Assembly (NCBI GenBank): GCA_003248865.1 | Contig: QFPK01000019.1 | Coordinates: forward strand, 3,405-67,404 | Source: Sphingomonas sp. | GTDB lineage: Bacteria > Pseudomonadota > Alphaproteobacteria > Sphingomonadales > Sphingomonadaceae | Direction: 5' to 3' | Length of the DNA stretch: 64,000 bases | Notes under the pieces: model-generated | The model's input: the letters and a program-made list of their open reading frames with translations, nothing else | The model's database searches: none | What the model was told of the DNA's origin: nothing | Position numbers and translations under genes: made by a program | Shown: piece after piece, positions 16,592-24,756 of the stretch | Numbering within the stretch: position 1 is the stretch's first letter | How the letters are laid out: every line of letters starts with the position of its first letter

Positions 16592-17719
16592 ATGATCGAA
16601 GTGCCCGTTGCGTTGAACGACCGTAGCTACCGGATCGCCATCGGCGCGGGCGTGCTGGCAACGGCCGGCGAGCGCCTGTCGCAGCTGACGAAGAGCCGCC
16701 GCGCGGTGGTGGTGACGGACGAAACCGTCGCTTCCCTGCATCTGGATCGGCTGCGCGCCGGGCTGGCCGGATTCGAACTGGTGCCCATCATCCTGCCCCC
16801 GGGAGAGGGCACCAAGGGATTCGCCGCGCTGGAGCGGCTGGTGGACCGGCTGCTGGAACTGGAAGTGACGCGGTCCGATGCCGTGATCGCGCTGGGCGGC
16901 GGCGTGATCGGCGACCTGACCGGGTTCGCGGCTGCCATCGTGAAGCGCGGAATCGGCTTCGTGCAGGTGCCCACCACGCTGCTGGCGATGGTGGACAGCT
17001 CGGTGGGCGGCAAAACCGGCATCAACACGCGCGCGGGCAAGAATCTGGTGGGCGCCTTCCACCAGCCGCTGGCCGTCTGGGCCGATCTCGATTGCCTGCA
17101 AACCCTGCCCGACCGGGAGATGAAGGCGGGCTATGCCGAAATCGTGAAATATGGCCTGATTTCTGACCCGGCCTTCTATGAATGGTGTCTGGCGAACGCG
17201 AAGCGGCTGCTGGCCAAGGATGTCACCGTGCTGTCCCATGCCGTGGCGCAGAGCTGCCACGCCAAGGCCGCCATCGTCGCCGCCGACGAGCGCGAGACCA
17301 ACGACATCCGCGCCCTGCTGAACCTGGGCCACACCTTCGGCCACGCGCTGGAGGCCGAGACGGGCTTTTCCAGCCGCCTGCTGCACGGCGAGGCCGTCGC
17401 CATCGGCATGGCGCAGGCGCTGCGTTTCTCCGCCACGCAGAAGCTGATGAAGAAGGCTGATGCGGACCGCTTCACCCGCCACCTGCAATCGTTGGGGATG
17501 ATGGCCTACCCGCGCGAGGCCGGCATCGCCGCCGACGCCGCGCCGCGCCTGATCCAGCATATGCGGCAGGACAAAAAGCGCACCAGCGACGGGTTGCCCT
17601 TCATTCTGGCGCGCGGCCCCGGCGACAGCTTTCTCGCCAAGGATGTCTCCCTGAAGGCCGTGGAGACCTTCCTGGCGGCGGATCTTTCCGTGGAACCGGC
17701 AGCAAGGAAAGCGGCATGA
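16592..17719 (+). CDS. aroB: 3-dehydroquinate synthase
   Basis: A 375-residue dehydroquinate synthase, the second chorismate-pathway step, converting DAHP to 3-dehydroquinate with NAD+ and a divalent metal. Diagnostic motifs: PPGEGTKGFA, ALGGGVIGDLTGF, PTTLLAMVDSSVGGKTGIN, KYGLI, and metal-binding LGHTFGHALEAE with LLHGEAVAIGM. It is full length. Its TGA stop overlaps the msrB ATG by 4 bases, so msrB is translationally coupled. Confidence 0.97.
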   Translation: MIEVPVALNDRSYRIAIGAGVLATAGERLSQLTKSRRAVVVTDETVASLHLDRLRAGLAGFELVPIILPPGEGTKGFAALERLVDRLLELEVTRSDAVIALGGGVIGDLTGFAAAIVKRGIGFVQVPTTLLAMVDSSVGGKTGINTRAGKNLVGAFHQPLAVWADLDCLQTLPDREMKAGYAEIVKYGLISDPAFYEWCLANAKRLLAKDVTVLSHAVAQSCHAKAAIVAADERETNDIRALLNLGHTFGHALEAETGFSSRLLHGEAVAIGMAQALRFSATQKLMKKADADRFTRHLQSLGMMAYPREAGIAADAAPRLIQHMRQDKKRTSDGLPFILARGPGDSFLAKDVSLKAVETFLAADLSVEPAARKAA

Positions 17720-18114
17720 GCTGCCCCTTCGAACTGACCGACGCCGAATGGCGCGCCCGGCTGACGCCCGAGCAATATCGCATCATGCGCCACCACGGCA
17801 CCGAAGCCCCCGGCAGCTGCGGCCTGCTGCGGGAAAAGCGCCCCGGTGTGTTCCGCTGCGCCGGCTGCGGAGCCGCGCTGTTCGAAGGCGCCACCAAATT
17901 CGAAAGCGGCACCGGCTGGCCCAGCTTCGACACGCCCGTGGAAGGCGCGCTGGGCAGCACACGCGACACCAGCCACGGCATGATCCGGGTGGAGGTGCAT
18001 TGCGCCACCTGCGGCAGCCATATGGGGCATGTCTTCCTCGACGGCCCCCCACCCACGGGCCTGCGCTATTGCATCAACGGCGTGGCGCTGGAGTTCGAGC
18101 CGACCGAGGGGTGA
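17716..18114 (+). CDS. msrB: Peptide methionine-(R)-S-oxide reductase
   Basis: MsrB, which reduces methionine-R-sulfoxide in proteins. 132 residues. Both zinc CxxC pairs are present (CAGC at about 54-57 and CATC at about 96-99). Catalytic Cys lies in LRYCING near residue 115. Substrate motif GTGWPSF is intact. The N-terminal cysteine at residue 3 is not a secretion signal. Coupled to aroB by ATGA overlap, an arrangement whose functional reason is not obvious. Confidence 0.95.
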   Translation: MSCPFELTDAEWRARLTPEQYRIMRHHGTEAPGSCGLLREKRPGVFRCAGCGAALFEGATKFESGTGWPSFDTPVEGALGSTRDTSHGMIRVEVHCATCGSHMGHVFLDGPPPTGLRYCINGVALEFEPTEG

Positions 18115-18204
18115 GATCGTGCCTCCGGCGTAGAGCCGGGCTGTCTGCGCCTCATTTGCAGACATCGACTTTGTGGTCGCTCTTTCGTCAGTTATATTCT
18201 GAGC

Positions 18205-18549
18205 ATGTCCATCGGTCGCCGCCTGTCTCGGTTTGTAGACCACGATATCTCGAAAACGGGATCAATCAGACTGGGCGTAACATCTTTGTTGATCGGCGGC
18301 GCAATAGCCTGCGCACCGATTGCATTTGTAACCCGCCCCTTCGGCAGAGCCGAACTCCTGGCAATTTTCGGCGCGCTTGTGCTGAGCGGCCTTTGGACAA
18401 CATTTGTTGCTTGGCGTGGCTGGCGCATGCTCAGAGCGACGGCAATCCGGATGGATCGCCAGTACGACAGAGTTGGAAAGTTTGAATTGTCGGCAGAGTA
18501 TCATGCGCCGAATGGCGATGCAGAAAGGACGCAACGCAACCCGCGTTAA
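18205..18549 (+). CDS. Small two-helix membrane protein, unrecognised
   Basis: A 114-residue protein with two hydrophobic helices, about 24-43 (GVTSLLIGGAIACAPIAFV) and 50-70 (LLAIFGALVLSGLWTTFVAW), and a polar C-terminus. I do not recognise it. ATG at 18205 follows TTCTGAGC with no strong ribosome-binding site. Its base composition is more AT-rich than the neighbours. It lies between msrB and a degenerate repeat; no operon partner. Confidence 0.5.
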   Translation: MSIGRRLSRFVDHDISKTGSIRLGVTSLLIGGAIACAPIAFVTRPFGRAELLAIFGALVLSGLWTTFVAWRGWRMLRATAIRMDRQYDRVGKFELSAEYHAPNGDAERTQRNPR

Positions 18550-18620
18550 CGACTATCCTGCCAACCGGGCGCAAACTCGCCACAGCGGAAGCCTTTCATA
18601 GGAACCCAGCGCAAATATCG

Positions 18621-18685
18621 AGGGTGCAGGGAAATCACTGAATGCTTGCCCCAGGCTAGACCCGGGGGCCTGCCAGAGGCAAGAA
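18621..18685 (+). repeat. Interrupted copy of the dispersed hairpin
   Basis: GAGGGTGCAGGGAAATCA matches the left half of the one-hairpin form. About 31 unrelated bases (CTGAATGCTTGCCCC...) then replace the stem centre before CCTGCCAGAGGCAAG, which matches the right flank. The hairpin is broken in this copy. It lies between convergent genes. Confidence 0.6.
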
Positions 18686-18696
18686 TCTTGCCGTAC

Positions 18697-18975
18697 CTAT
18701 CGCAGCTGGCTGTCCTTGCTCCCGCGCCGGTTGATGGCGGACATTGCGCGGGCGCCGTCGTTTTCGGCCTGGCAGGACACGCAGGTGCGCACGCCCGGCA
18801 TGGCCTGCCGGCGACGTTCGGGAATTTCGTCTCCGCAATCGGTACAGTGAGTGGTGCCTTCTCGCCCTTCTGCAGAGAATTGCGCCAGCCGGGCGCGGGC
18901 GAGCAGGACAGCGTCTGTGACGCTGTCATCGATCTGATCCTGCACGGCGCCGTCACGCGCCCATCCGCCTGCCAT
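18697..18975 (-). CDS. DksA/TraR-type C4 zinc-finger protein (YbiI-like)
   Basis: A 92-residue protein of the DksA/TraR zinc-finger superfamily, close to E. coli YbiI in length and layout. It begins MAGGWARDGAVQDQID, has the four-cysteine finger CTDC...CVSC (about residues 50-74) with IPERRRQAMPGVRTC between, and ends NRRGSKDSQLR, the conserved YbiI tail. It lacks the coiled coil that DksA pushes into the RNA polymerase secondary channel, so direct DksA activity is doubtful. ATG at 18975 was chosen by matching the YbiI start. Convergent with the 18205 gene. Confidence 0.88.
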   Translation of the reverse strand: MAGGWARDGAVQDQIDDSVTDAVLLARARLAQFSAEGREGTTHCTDCGDEIPERRRQAMPGVRTCVSCQAENDGARAMSAINRRGSKDSQLR

Positions 18976-19073
18976 CGGGCCGGTCCTTTCAGCCGCGGCA
19001 TATAGGGTGTCGGGGCGGCTGGACAAGCAGCCCGGGCTTTGAGAGCAAAGCGGCAGTCGTTGTGGAGAGTTGC

Positions 19074-19589
19074 GTGACTTTTGCCGAATCCGTCCGGATA
19101 TGCCTGCGCAAATCCATCGACTTCTCCGGCCGCGCGACCAGACCCGAATATTGGTGGTTCGCGCTGTTCTACTGGATTGCCGCTTTTGCGACGTGGCTCG
19201 CGACGGTGATGCTGTTCTTCGACTTGTTGATTGAGGTCATGCTCCTGTTCCACGTCGTGATGCTGGTGCCGATGACGGCGGCCGCGTTCCGCCGTCTGCA
19301 CGACACCGGGCGACGAGGACGGCTCGCGCTGCTGCCGTTCCTGGCACCGCCCATAACATTTATCGCGATATTCATCATCCTCGTCGTGCTTGCAGTGGCT
19401 GATGCCGCCTCCTCCAGCTTCAATCCAACGAACCCGGGAAAAGATCTGGTCGAGCTGTGGTTTGCAAGCGCGTTTATCGGGTCCGCCGTCACGGGCCTGC
19501 TGCTGATCTGGTGGATCACGCGCCCCTCCCAGCCGCACGACAATCGCTATGGCCCTAACCCTGTCGACGGTCCTGAAAAAATCTTCTGA
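19074..19589 (+). CDS. DUF805 inner-membrane protein
   Basis: A 171-residue membrane protein of the DUF805 family (function unknown). The family opening is clear: ESVRICLRKSIDFSGRATRP then EYWWFALFYW, followed by FRRLHDTGRRG between helices. About four membrane helices. The start is set at GTG 19074 with GGAGAG just upstream, rather than the GTG at 19062, because it gives the usual family N-terminus. Its 3' end overlaps the convergent tadA gene by 35 bases. Confidence 0.82.
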   Translation: MTFAESVRICLRKSIDFSGRATRPEYWWFALFYWIAAFATWLATVMLFFDLLIEVMLLFHVVMLVPMTAAAFRRLHDTGRRGRLALLPFLAPPITFIAIFIILVVLAVADAASSSFNPTNPGKDLVELWFASAFIGSAVTGLLLIWWITRPSQPHDNRYGPNPVDGPEKIF

Positions 19590-20010
19590 GCAGGTCGGCT
19601 GACTCCGCCTCGGCGATGCCGCTGATGATTTCCGGCACATGGCAGCTGTGGGCGAAGATGCGGGGGCCATGCTCCACGCCGCCGCCCTTGGGATCGGGGG
19701 CGGAATAGACAAGACGGGCGATGCGGGCCTCTGCGATGGCCGCCGCGCACATCGGGCAGGGTTCCAGCGTGACCCACAGCGTGCAGCCGATCAGCCGCTC
19801 GCTGCCCAGCCGCGCGGCGGCATCGCGGATCGCCAGGATTTCGGCATGAGCCGTCGGGTCCGGAAGGGTGCGGGTGAGGTTATGGGCTTCGGCAAGCGTC
19901 GATCCGTCCGGCGCGGTCAGCACCGCACCGACGGGAACTTCCTCTTTCGCGGCCGCCTCCCTCGCAAGCGCGAGGGCGCGCGCCATCTGCGGGCTGGGCG
20001 GGAACGGCAT
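19555..20010 (-). CDS. tadA: tRNA-specific adenosine deaminase
   Basis: TadA, which converts A34 to inosine in tRNA-Arg(ACG). 151 residues. Zinc/catalytic motifs are intact: HAE (in DPTAHAEILAIRDAA, about residue 55) and PCPMCAAAI (about residue 86). Size and motif order are typical. The minus-strand gene shares 35 bases of its 3' end with the DUF805 gene on the other strand. Confidence 0.94.
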   Translation of the reverse strand: MPFPPSPQMARALALAREAAAKEEVPVGAVLTAPDGSTLAEAHNLTRTLPDPTAHAEILAIRDAAARLGSERLIGCTLWVTLEPCPMCAAAIAEARIARLVYSAPDPKGGGVEHGPRIFAHSCHVPEIISGIAEAESADLLRRFFQDRRQG

Positions 20011-20141
20011 GGCGCATAACTGCGCGACGACGCCCGCAATGGCAACAATGGACCGACCTGCCCCGGATCCGCCGCATATCCACCCTTGCCTTTGCGGGCC
20101 GTGGCGGCTTTTCTGCCATGGTCGGACATGAGGGGGATTGA

Positions 20142-21215
20142 ATGGCGAACCAGGCGAAGCTTCTGTGGCAGGTGGTGCGTCCGGGGCAAAAACCGGTTTC
20201 GGAAGCGATTGCGGGCAGCGTGGGCGTCGCGGGCGACCTCGCCAATATGGTGACGGATAGTGTGCAGGCCTGGATGCTGGCGGCCCTGTTCGCGGGCGGT
20301 GCCGCGGTTGCCATGTTCCTTTGCCTGAAACAGATCAGCCCGGCTGCAGTGGCAGATGGGCCTGAACTGGACGAAAAGATCAAATGTCTGCCGTGCGATG
20401 TCGGCCATTTCATGACGCTTTCGGCCGCGGTCTTCTCCATCCTGTGGATGATCGGCGGCGGCGGTTCAGGGATTGAAGCCATCGGCCAGCGGCTGGGCGT
20501 GATCGAGCAGAAGGTGGATGTGATCGGGGAGGATGTGGGCGAGATCCGCGACGCATCGCAGATCAACATCCCCATCAAGCGGCCCAAGACGGCCGCCGAC
20601 CATTTCCACAACGCCTTCCTGTTTCACCAGTTCCGCAGCGACAGCCAGACAGCCTGGACGCATGCGCAGGCGATGTATGAGGGCACCGCGCCGGTGAAGC
20701 TGGATGCCGCGCAGCTGTTCTATGATGTGGGCTCCGCCGCCGTGGGGCAGGCCGAAACGCTGACGCGGATGCAGGCCCTTTACGAGAAGAACCGCGATCC
20801 CTCGCTGCTGGTGGTGATGGCGCGTGCCGAGCCCAATCCGGAGAAGAAGCGCGAGATCGTGTCGCAGCTGAAGACCAACGCCCCCGATTATCCCTTCAGC
20901 TGGTGGGATCCGATGCGGCCGGAAACCCAGTCGACCTCAGGCTTCTCCCGGCGGGATACCGAGAAGATGGCGGCCGCGATCGACGCCCAGATCGATGGAC
21001 TGCGCAAGTTCCGCGAGTTGTATGGCGCCAAGCCCGCCACGCACTGGGCGTTCCGGCCGAACTTCCTGGGCAATCTGACGGATCTGGCCGGGCAGATGGA
21101 AACCAGCCTACAGGGCACCCGCGCCACCTATGAGCAGATCCTGAGCGGGGAAGTGGCGCGGAAGGCTCGCGAAGAGGCGAAGCGGCAGTTTGAGGAGGCC
21201 CGGGCCGGGCGGTAG
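20142..21215 (+). CDS. Two-helix membrane protein with a long helical C-terminal part, unrecognised
   Basis: A 357-residue protein that I do not recognise. Two membrane helices lie at about 41-63 (SVQAWMLAALFAGGAAVAMF) and 88-105 (FMTLSAAVFSILWMIGG). A short heptad-like coiled coil follows (LGVIEQKVDVIGEDVGEIRD, about 115-135). The remaining 200 residues appear helical, with YEKNRDPSLLVVMARAEPNP and a charged C-terminal helix. GGGGG precedes the ATG. It lies alone between the divergent tadA and the convergent typA. A membrane-tethered assembly or sensor role is only a guess. Confidence 0.65.
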   Translation: MANQAKLLWQVVRPGQKPVSEAIAGSVGVAGDLANMVTDSVQAWMLAALFAGGAAVAMFLCLKQISPAAVADGPELDEKIKCLPCDVGHFMTLSAAVFSILWMIGGGGSGIEAIGQRLGVIEQKVDVIGEDVGEIRDASQINIPIKRPKTAADHFHNAFLFHQFRSDSQTAWTHAQAMYEGTAPVKLDAAQLFYDVGSAAVGQAETLTRMQALYEKNRDPSLLVVMARAEPNPEKKREIVSQLKTNAPDYPFSWWDPMRPETQSTSGFSRRDTEKMAAAIDAQIDGLRKFRELYGAKPATHWAFRPNFLGNLTDLAGQMETSLQGTRATYEQILSGEVARKAREEAKRQFEEARAGR

Positions 21216-21219
21216 GAAC

Positions 21220-21265
21220 GAAGGGGCTCTGCCCCTTCACCCCGGCAGGGAGGTGACCTCCCTGC
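21220..21265 (-). repeat. Dispersed intergenic element, two-hairpin form
   Basis: Hairpin B GAAGGGGCTCTGCCCCTTC at 21220-21238 and a perfect hairpin A at 21245-21265 (outer GCAGGG/CCCTGC, inner AGGT/ACCT). It starts within 5 bases of the 20142 gene's stop. Confidence 0.9.
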
Positions 21266-21403
21266 ACCCACTTGGTTGGGGGTGGTCGGTGAGGTTGGGC
21301 TGTTGGTGCGGGTTGATTGCCTGCGGTGCTTTGGGTGTTGCAGCATTGCCCCTCCCCCCGCTCAGGCTGAGCGGGGTGGAGAGCGGGTTTGAGAGCGGAT
21401 GTT

Positions 21404-21519
21404 GCGCCGCAGGCAATCGAAGCTCGTCACACGCTCAGCTTCGGAGCGGGAGCACCACGCCAATGTCGAGGGTGCAGGGACATCATGTCCCTGCCGGGTT
21501 CCAAGGGCAGAGCCCTTGG
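21404..21519 (+). repeat. Dispersed intergenic element, complete form
   Basis: Box GCGCCGCAGGCAAT at 21404-21417, GGAGCGGGAGCACCACGCCA in the middle, perfect hairpin A at 21474-21494 (inner ACAT/ATGT), CGGGTT linker and hairpin B CCAAGGGCAGAGCCCTTGG at 21501-21519. The middle segment also matches the reverse complement of about 484-512, so the homology is longer than the hairpins. Confidence 0.9.
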
Positions 21520-21582
21520 CCGCGCGGCACGCAAAGGAGCCCGCCGGAGGTGCAAACCCCCGGCGTGGTCCTCAGCGCAACC

Positions 21583-23406
21583 TCAGCCGGCCGCCTTCAG
21601 GTTGCGGGAATGGCGCTTGCGCTCGTTCGGATCGAGGTAGCGCTTGCGCAGGCGGATGTTCTTGGGCGTCACTTCGACCATTTCATCGTCTTCGATGTAG
21701 GCGATGGCCTGTTCCAGCGTCATCACCTTGGGCGGCGTCAGGCGGATCGAATCATCCTTGCCGCTGGCGCGGAAGTTGGTGAGGGCCTTCGCCTTCATCG
21801 GATTGACTTCGAGATCGTCGGTCTTGGCGTTTTCGCCGATGACCATGCCTTCATACAGCGTTTCGCCCACGCCCACGAACAGGATGCCGCGCTCTTCCAG
21901 CGGCCCCAGTGCATAGGCCACGGCTTCGCCGGCCCCGTTGGAGATGAGGACGCCGTTCTTGCGGCCTTCGATCCGGCCCTTGTGGGGGCCGTATTTCTCG
22001 AACAGGCGGTTCATGATGCCCGTGCCGCGCGTGTCGGACAGGAATTCGCCATGATAACCGATGAGCCCGCGCGACGGCGCGGAGAAGGTGATGCGGGTCT
22101 TCCCGCCGCCGGACGGGCGCATGTCCGTCATCTCGGCCTTGCGGATGTTCATCTTGTCGACGACGGTGCCGGAGAATTCCTCGTCCACGTCGATGACGAC
22201 GGTTTCATAGGGCTCGGTCTTGTTGCCGGCCTCGTCCTCGCCGAACAGCACGCGCGGGCGGCTGATGCCCAATTCGAAGCCTTCGCGGCGCATCGTTTCG
22301 ATGAGGACGCCCAGCTGAAGTTCGCCGCGCCCGGCGACTTCGAAGCTGTCCTTGTCTGCGCTTTCCGTCACCTTGATGGCGACGTTGGATTCCGCTTCGC
22401 GCATCAGGCGGTCGCGGATCATCCGGCTCGTCACCTTGGTGCCTTCGCGGCCGGCCATGGGCGAATCATTCACCGCAAAGCGCATGGACAGCGTCGGCGG
22501 GTCGATCGGCTGCGCCTTGATCGGATCGGTGACGGAAGTGTCGGCGATGGTGTTCGACACCGTCGCGACGGCGAGACCGGCCAGGCTGATGATGTCGCCG
22601 GCGCGGGCTTCTTCCACCGGCACCCGCTCCAGCCCGCGGAACGACAGCACCTTGGAGGCGCGACCGGTTTCCAGCACCTTGCCGTCCGCATCAATGGCGT
22701 GGATCGGCTGGTTGACCTTCAGCGTGCCCGACTGGACGCGACCCGTCAGCATGCGGCCCAGGAAGTTGTCGCGGTCGAGCAGGGTGACGAGGAAGCTGAA
22801 CGGCGCGTCCACGTCAAGCGCGGGGGCCGGCACATGGTCGACGATCTTCTGGAACAGCGGCTCCAGCGTACCTTCGCGCAGTGTGGGGTCCTCATTGGCA
22901 TAGCCGTTGCGGCCGGACGCATAGAGCACCGGGAAGTCGAGCTGCTCGTCGGTGGCGTCCAGCGTTACGAACAGGTCGAACACCTCGTCCAGCACTTCCT
23001 GGATGCGCTCGTCCGGACGGTCGATCTTGTTGACGACGACGATGGGGCGCAGGCCCAGCGCAAGCGCCTTGCCGGTCACGAACTTCGTCTGCGGCATGGC
23101 GCCTTCCGACGAATCGACGAGCAGGATGACGCCGTCCACCATGGAGAGGATGCGTTCCACCTCGCCGCCGAAATCGGCGTGGCCGGGGGTGTCGACGATG
23201 TTGATCCGGGTGCCGTTCCATTCGACCGAGGTCGGCTTCGCGAGGATGGTGATCCCGCGTTCCTTTTCCAGATCGTTGGAATCCATCGCGCGCTCTTCGA
23301 CGCGCTGGTTGTCGCGGAAGGTGCCGGACTGGCGGAAGAGCTGATCGACGAGAGTTGTCTTGCCATGATCGACGTGGGCGATGATCGCCACGTTGCGGAG
23401 TTGCAT
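21583..23406 (-). CDS. typA: Ribosome-associated GTPase TypA/BipA
   Basis: A 607-residue translational GTPase of the EF-G-like family that binds ribosomes and supports growth under stress and 50S assembly. G1 is AHVDHGKTTLVD, the switch region has DLEKERGITILAKP, G3 is DTPGHADFGGEVE and G4 VVNKIDRPDER. The C-terminal half has the BipA-specific end MVEVTPKNIRLRKRYLDPNE. Length is typical. ATG at 23406 begins MQLRNVAIIAHVDHGKT. Divergent from the RodZ-like gene. Confidence 0.97.
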   Translation of the reverse strand: MQLRNVAIIAHVDHGKTTLVDQLFRQSGTFRDNQRVEERAMDSNDLEKERGITILAKPTSVEWNGTRINIVDTPGHADFGGEVERILSMVDGVILLVDSSEGAMPQTKFVTGKALALGLRPIVVVNKIDRPDERIQEVLDEVFDLFVTLDATDEQLDFPVLYASGRNGYANEDPTLREGTLEPLFQKIVDHVPAPALDVDAPFSFLVTLLDRDNFLGRMLTGRVQSGTLKVNQPIHAIDADGKVLETGRASKVLSFRGLERVPVEEARAGDIISLAGLAVATVSNTIADTSVTDPIKAQPIDPPTLSMRFAVNDSPMAGREGTKVTSRMIRDRLMREAESNVAIKVTESADKDSFEVAGRGELQLGVLIETMRREGFELGISRPRVLFGEDEAGNKTEPYETVVIDVDEEFSGTVVDKMNIRKAEMTDMRPSGGGKTRITFSAPSRGLIGYHGEFLSDTRGTGIMNRLFEKYGPHKGRIEGRKNGVLISNGAGEAVAYALGPLEERGILFVGVGETLYEGMVIGENAKTDDLEVNPMKAKALTNFRASGKDDSIRLTPPKVMTLEQAIAYIEDDEMVEVTPKNIRLRKRYLDPNERKRHSRNLKAAG

Positions 23407-23534
23407 GCGATGGTTCCAGATTGCGGGAGGGGAGAAAGTTGCGGGGGCGCATACATGAAATGCTGTGCCGCAACAAGCGCGGCGATCCGAACAGACGCAA
23501 GGATGGACCGAACCGGCGAAGGGACGGGGCGCGG

Positions 23535-23564
23535 TTGACTTTGCGAGTGGCCGGGGCCTATCGA
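23535..23564 (+). promoter_or_regulatory. Candidate vegetative promoter of the RodZ-like gene
   Basis: TTGACT at 23535-23540 and TATCGA at 23559-23564, with an 18-base spacer. It lies about 95 bases before the GTG start. The -35 box matches the alphaproteobacterial consensus; the -10 box is weaker. Confidence 0.45.
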
Positions 23565-23657
23565 ATTAACCGTGTCGAACGAGAGGCGAAACGGCCCTGA
23601 ACTGGGCTGGATTGCTGCGGGAAACAGGCCCCGTCAAAGGCCTGAAGGGACGTTCTG

Positions 23658-24686
23658 GTGGACAATTCGAATGGCGTGGCGAATGGCGTGCCGCACGACG
23701 ATGAGCCGCTGAGTGACGACCGGCCGGCTGATGGTCAGCCGGCGGACGGTCAGCCCGCTGCTGATCAATCCACGGCGCCCCGGTCCCGCAAGCGGGCTGG
23801 CAACGGCACCACCCCCGCCACGGTGACAGAGGATGTGCCCGCCGAGCCGCGCACCATCGGCGAGGCGCTGAAGCAGGCGCGCGAAGCCGCCGGGCTGACG
23901 CTGGCGCAGGTGGCCGAGCGCACCAAGGTCCGCCCCGGCATCCTGACCGAGATCGAGAATGACGATCACGACAACCTGCCAGCGCTGACCTACTCGCTGG
24001 GGTTCGTGAAGGCCTATGCCCGCACTGTGGGGATGGACCCGAATGCGGCCGCCGATCGCTATCGGCTGGAAAGCCAGAAGGGCGATCCGATCCCCACCAT
24101 GGTGGACCTGCAGCCGCTGGAAGAAAAGCGCCTGCCCTCCCCCCTGCTGGTCGCGGGCAGCGTGGCGCTGCTGCTGTTGCTGCTGGGCGGCTTCTGGGCC
24201 TGGGGTGCCGGCTGGCTGACCCCGGCCGCGCCGCCGGTGCCGGAAACGCATGAAACGGCCGATGTGCCGGCAGAACCCGAAGCGGATGAAGCGGCGCCCG
24301 CCGATGCGGCGCCCGCCGCCAACCCGACCGATCCCGTGACGCTGACGGCGCGGGAAGAGGTGTGGCTGCGCATTTCCGACGGGCAGGAAACCTTCTTCAT
24401 GGGCACCATGAGCCCGGGCCAGACCATGACCTTGCCGCAGGGCCGCGCCTGGACACTGCGCACGGGCCGGGCCGGCGTGCTGGACGTGAAGGTCGGCGCC
24501 ACGGCCATTCCGCCGCTGGGCGGGCCTGCCGAGCAGGTTCGCAACCTGTCGCTGAAGCCGGAGGATCTGCTGGCGCGGCCGGCCCCGGCGGCCGGCGGAC
24601 TGCCGGCGGCGGTGCCCGGAATCGCGCAAGCAGCAACGCCATCCACGGCGCCTCGGCCGGCCGCCCCGCAGCCTCCGGCGGGCTGA
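23658..24686 (+). CDS. RodZ-like helix-turn-helix membrane protein (DUF4115)
   Basis: A 342-residue protein with the RodZ layout: acidic disordered N-terminus (1-60), helix-turn-helix of the HTH_25 type at about 65-130 (IGEALKQAREAAGLTLAQVA, VRPGILTEIENDD, SLGFVKAYARTVGMD), one membrane helix at about 160-185 (LLVAGSVALLLLLLGGFWAW), and a periplasmic DUF4115 domain with VWLRISDGQETFFMG. RodZ links MreB to the membrane in rod-shape control. Start is GTG at 23658. Unlike in many genomes no ispG/hisS neighbour is present. It is 70 bases upstream of cpoB. Confidence 0.8.
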   Translation: MDNSNGVANGVPHDDEPLSDDRPADGQPADGQPAADQSTAPRSRKRAGNGTTPATVTEDVPAEPRTIGEALKQAREAAGLTLAQVAERTKVRPGILTEIENDDHDNLPALTYSLGFVKAYARTVGMDPNAAADRYRLESQKGDPIPTMVDLQPLEEKRLPSPLLVAGSVALLLLLLGGFWAWGAGWLTPAAPPVPETHETADVPAEPEADEAAPADAAPAANPTDPVTLTAREEVWLRISDGQETFFMGTMSPGQTMTLPQGRAWTLRTGRAGVLDVKVGATAIPPLGGPAEQVRNLSLKPEDLLARPAPAAGGLPAAVPGIAQAATPSTAPRPAAPQPPAG

Positions 24687-24756
24687 GTTCAGCTTGCCGC
24701 AAGGACGGCGATGGCTTCAGTCGGCTTTTCGGACGGCGGAATATCGGAGCAATCGG

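Larger units (their letters stand above)
21216..21582. repeat. 367-base repeat-filled spacer between convergent genes
   Basis: No gene. It holds a reversed two-hairpin element (21220-21265), a reversed box variant ATTGCCTGCGGTGC (21316-21329), a GCTCAGGCTGAGC palindrome near 21359-21373, and a forward complete element (21404-21519). The layout (two elements pointing outward or inward around a GCTCAGGCTGAGC repeat) resembles the 424-949 spacer. Confidence 0.8.

Noticed and set aside
14111..17560. A single 1149-residue minus-strand frame
   Set aside because: Its first half is antisense to aroB and aroK; only the part from the signal peptide at 15868 is credible.
21190..23538. 782-residue plus-strand frame over typA
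   Set aside because: Antisense shadow that begins in the repeat spacer; typA is unambiguous.
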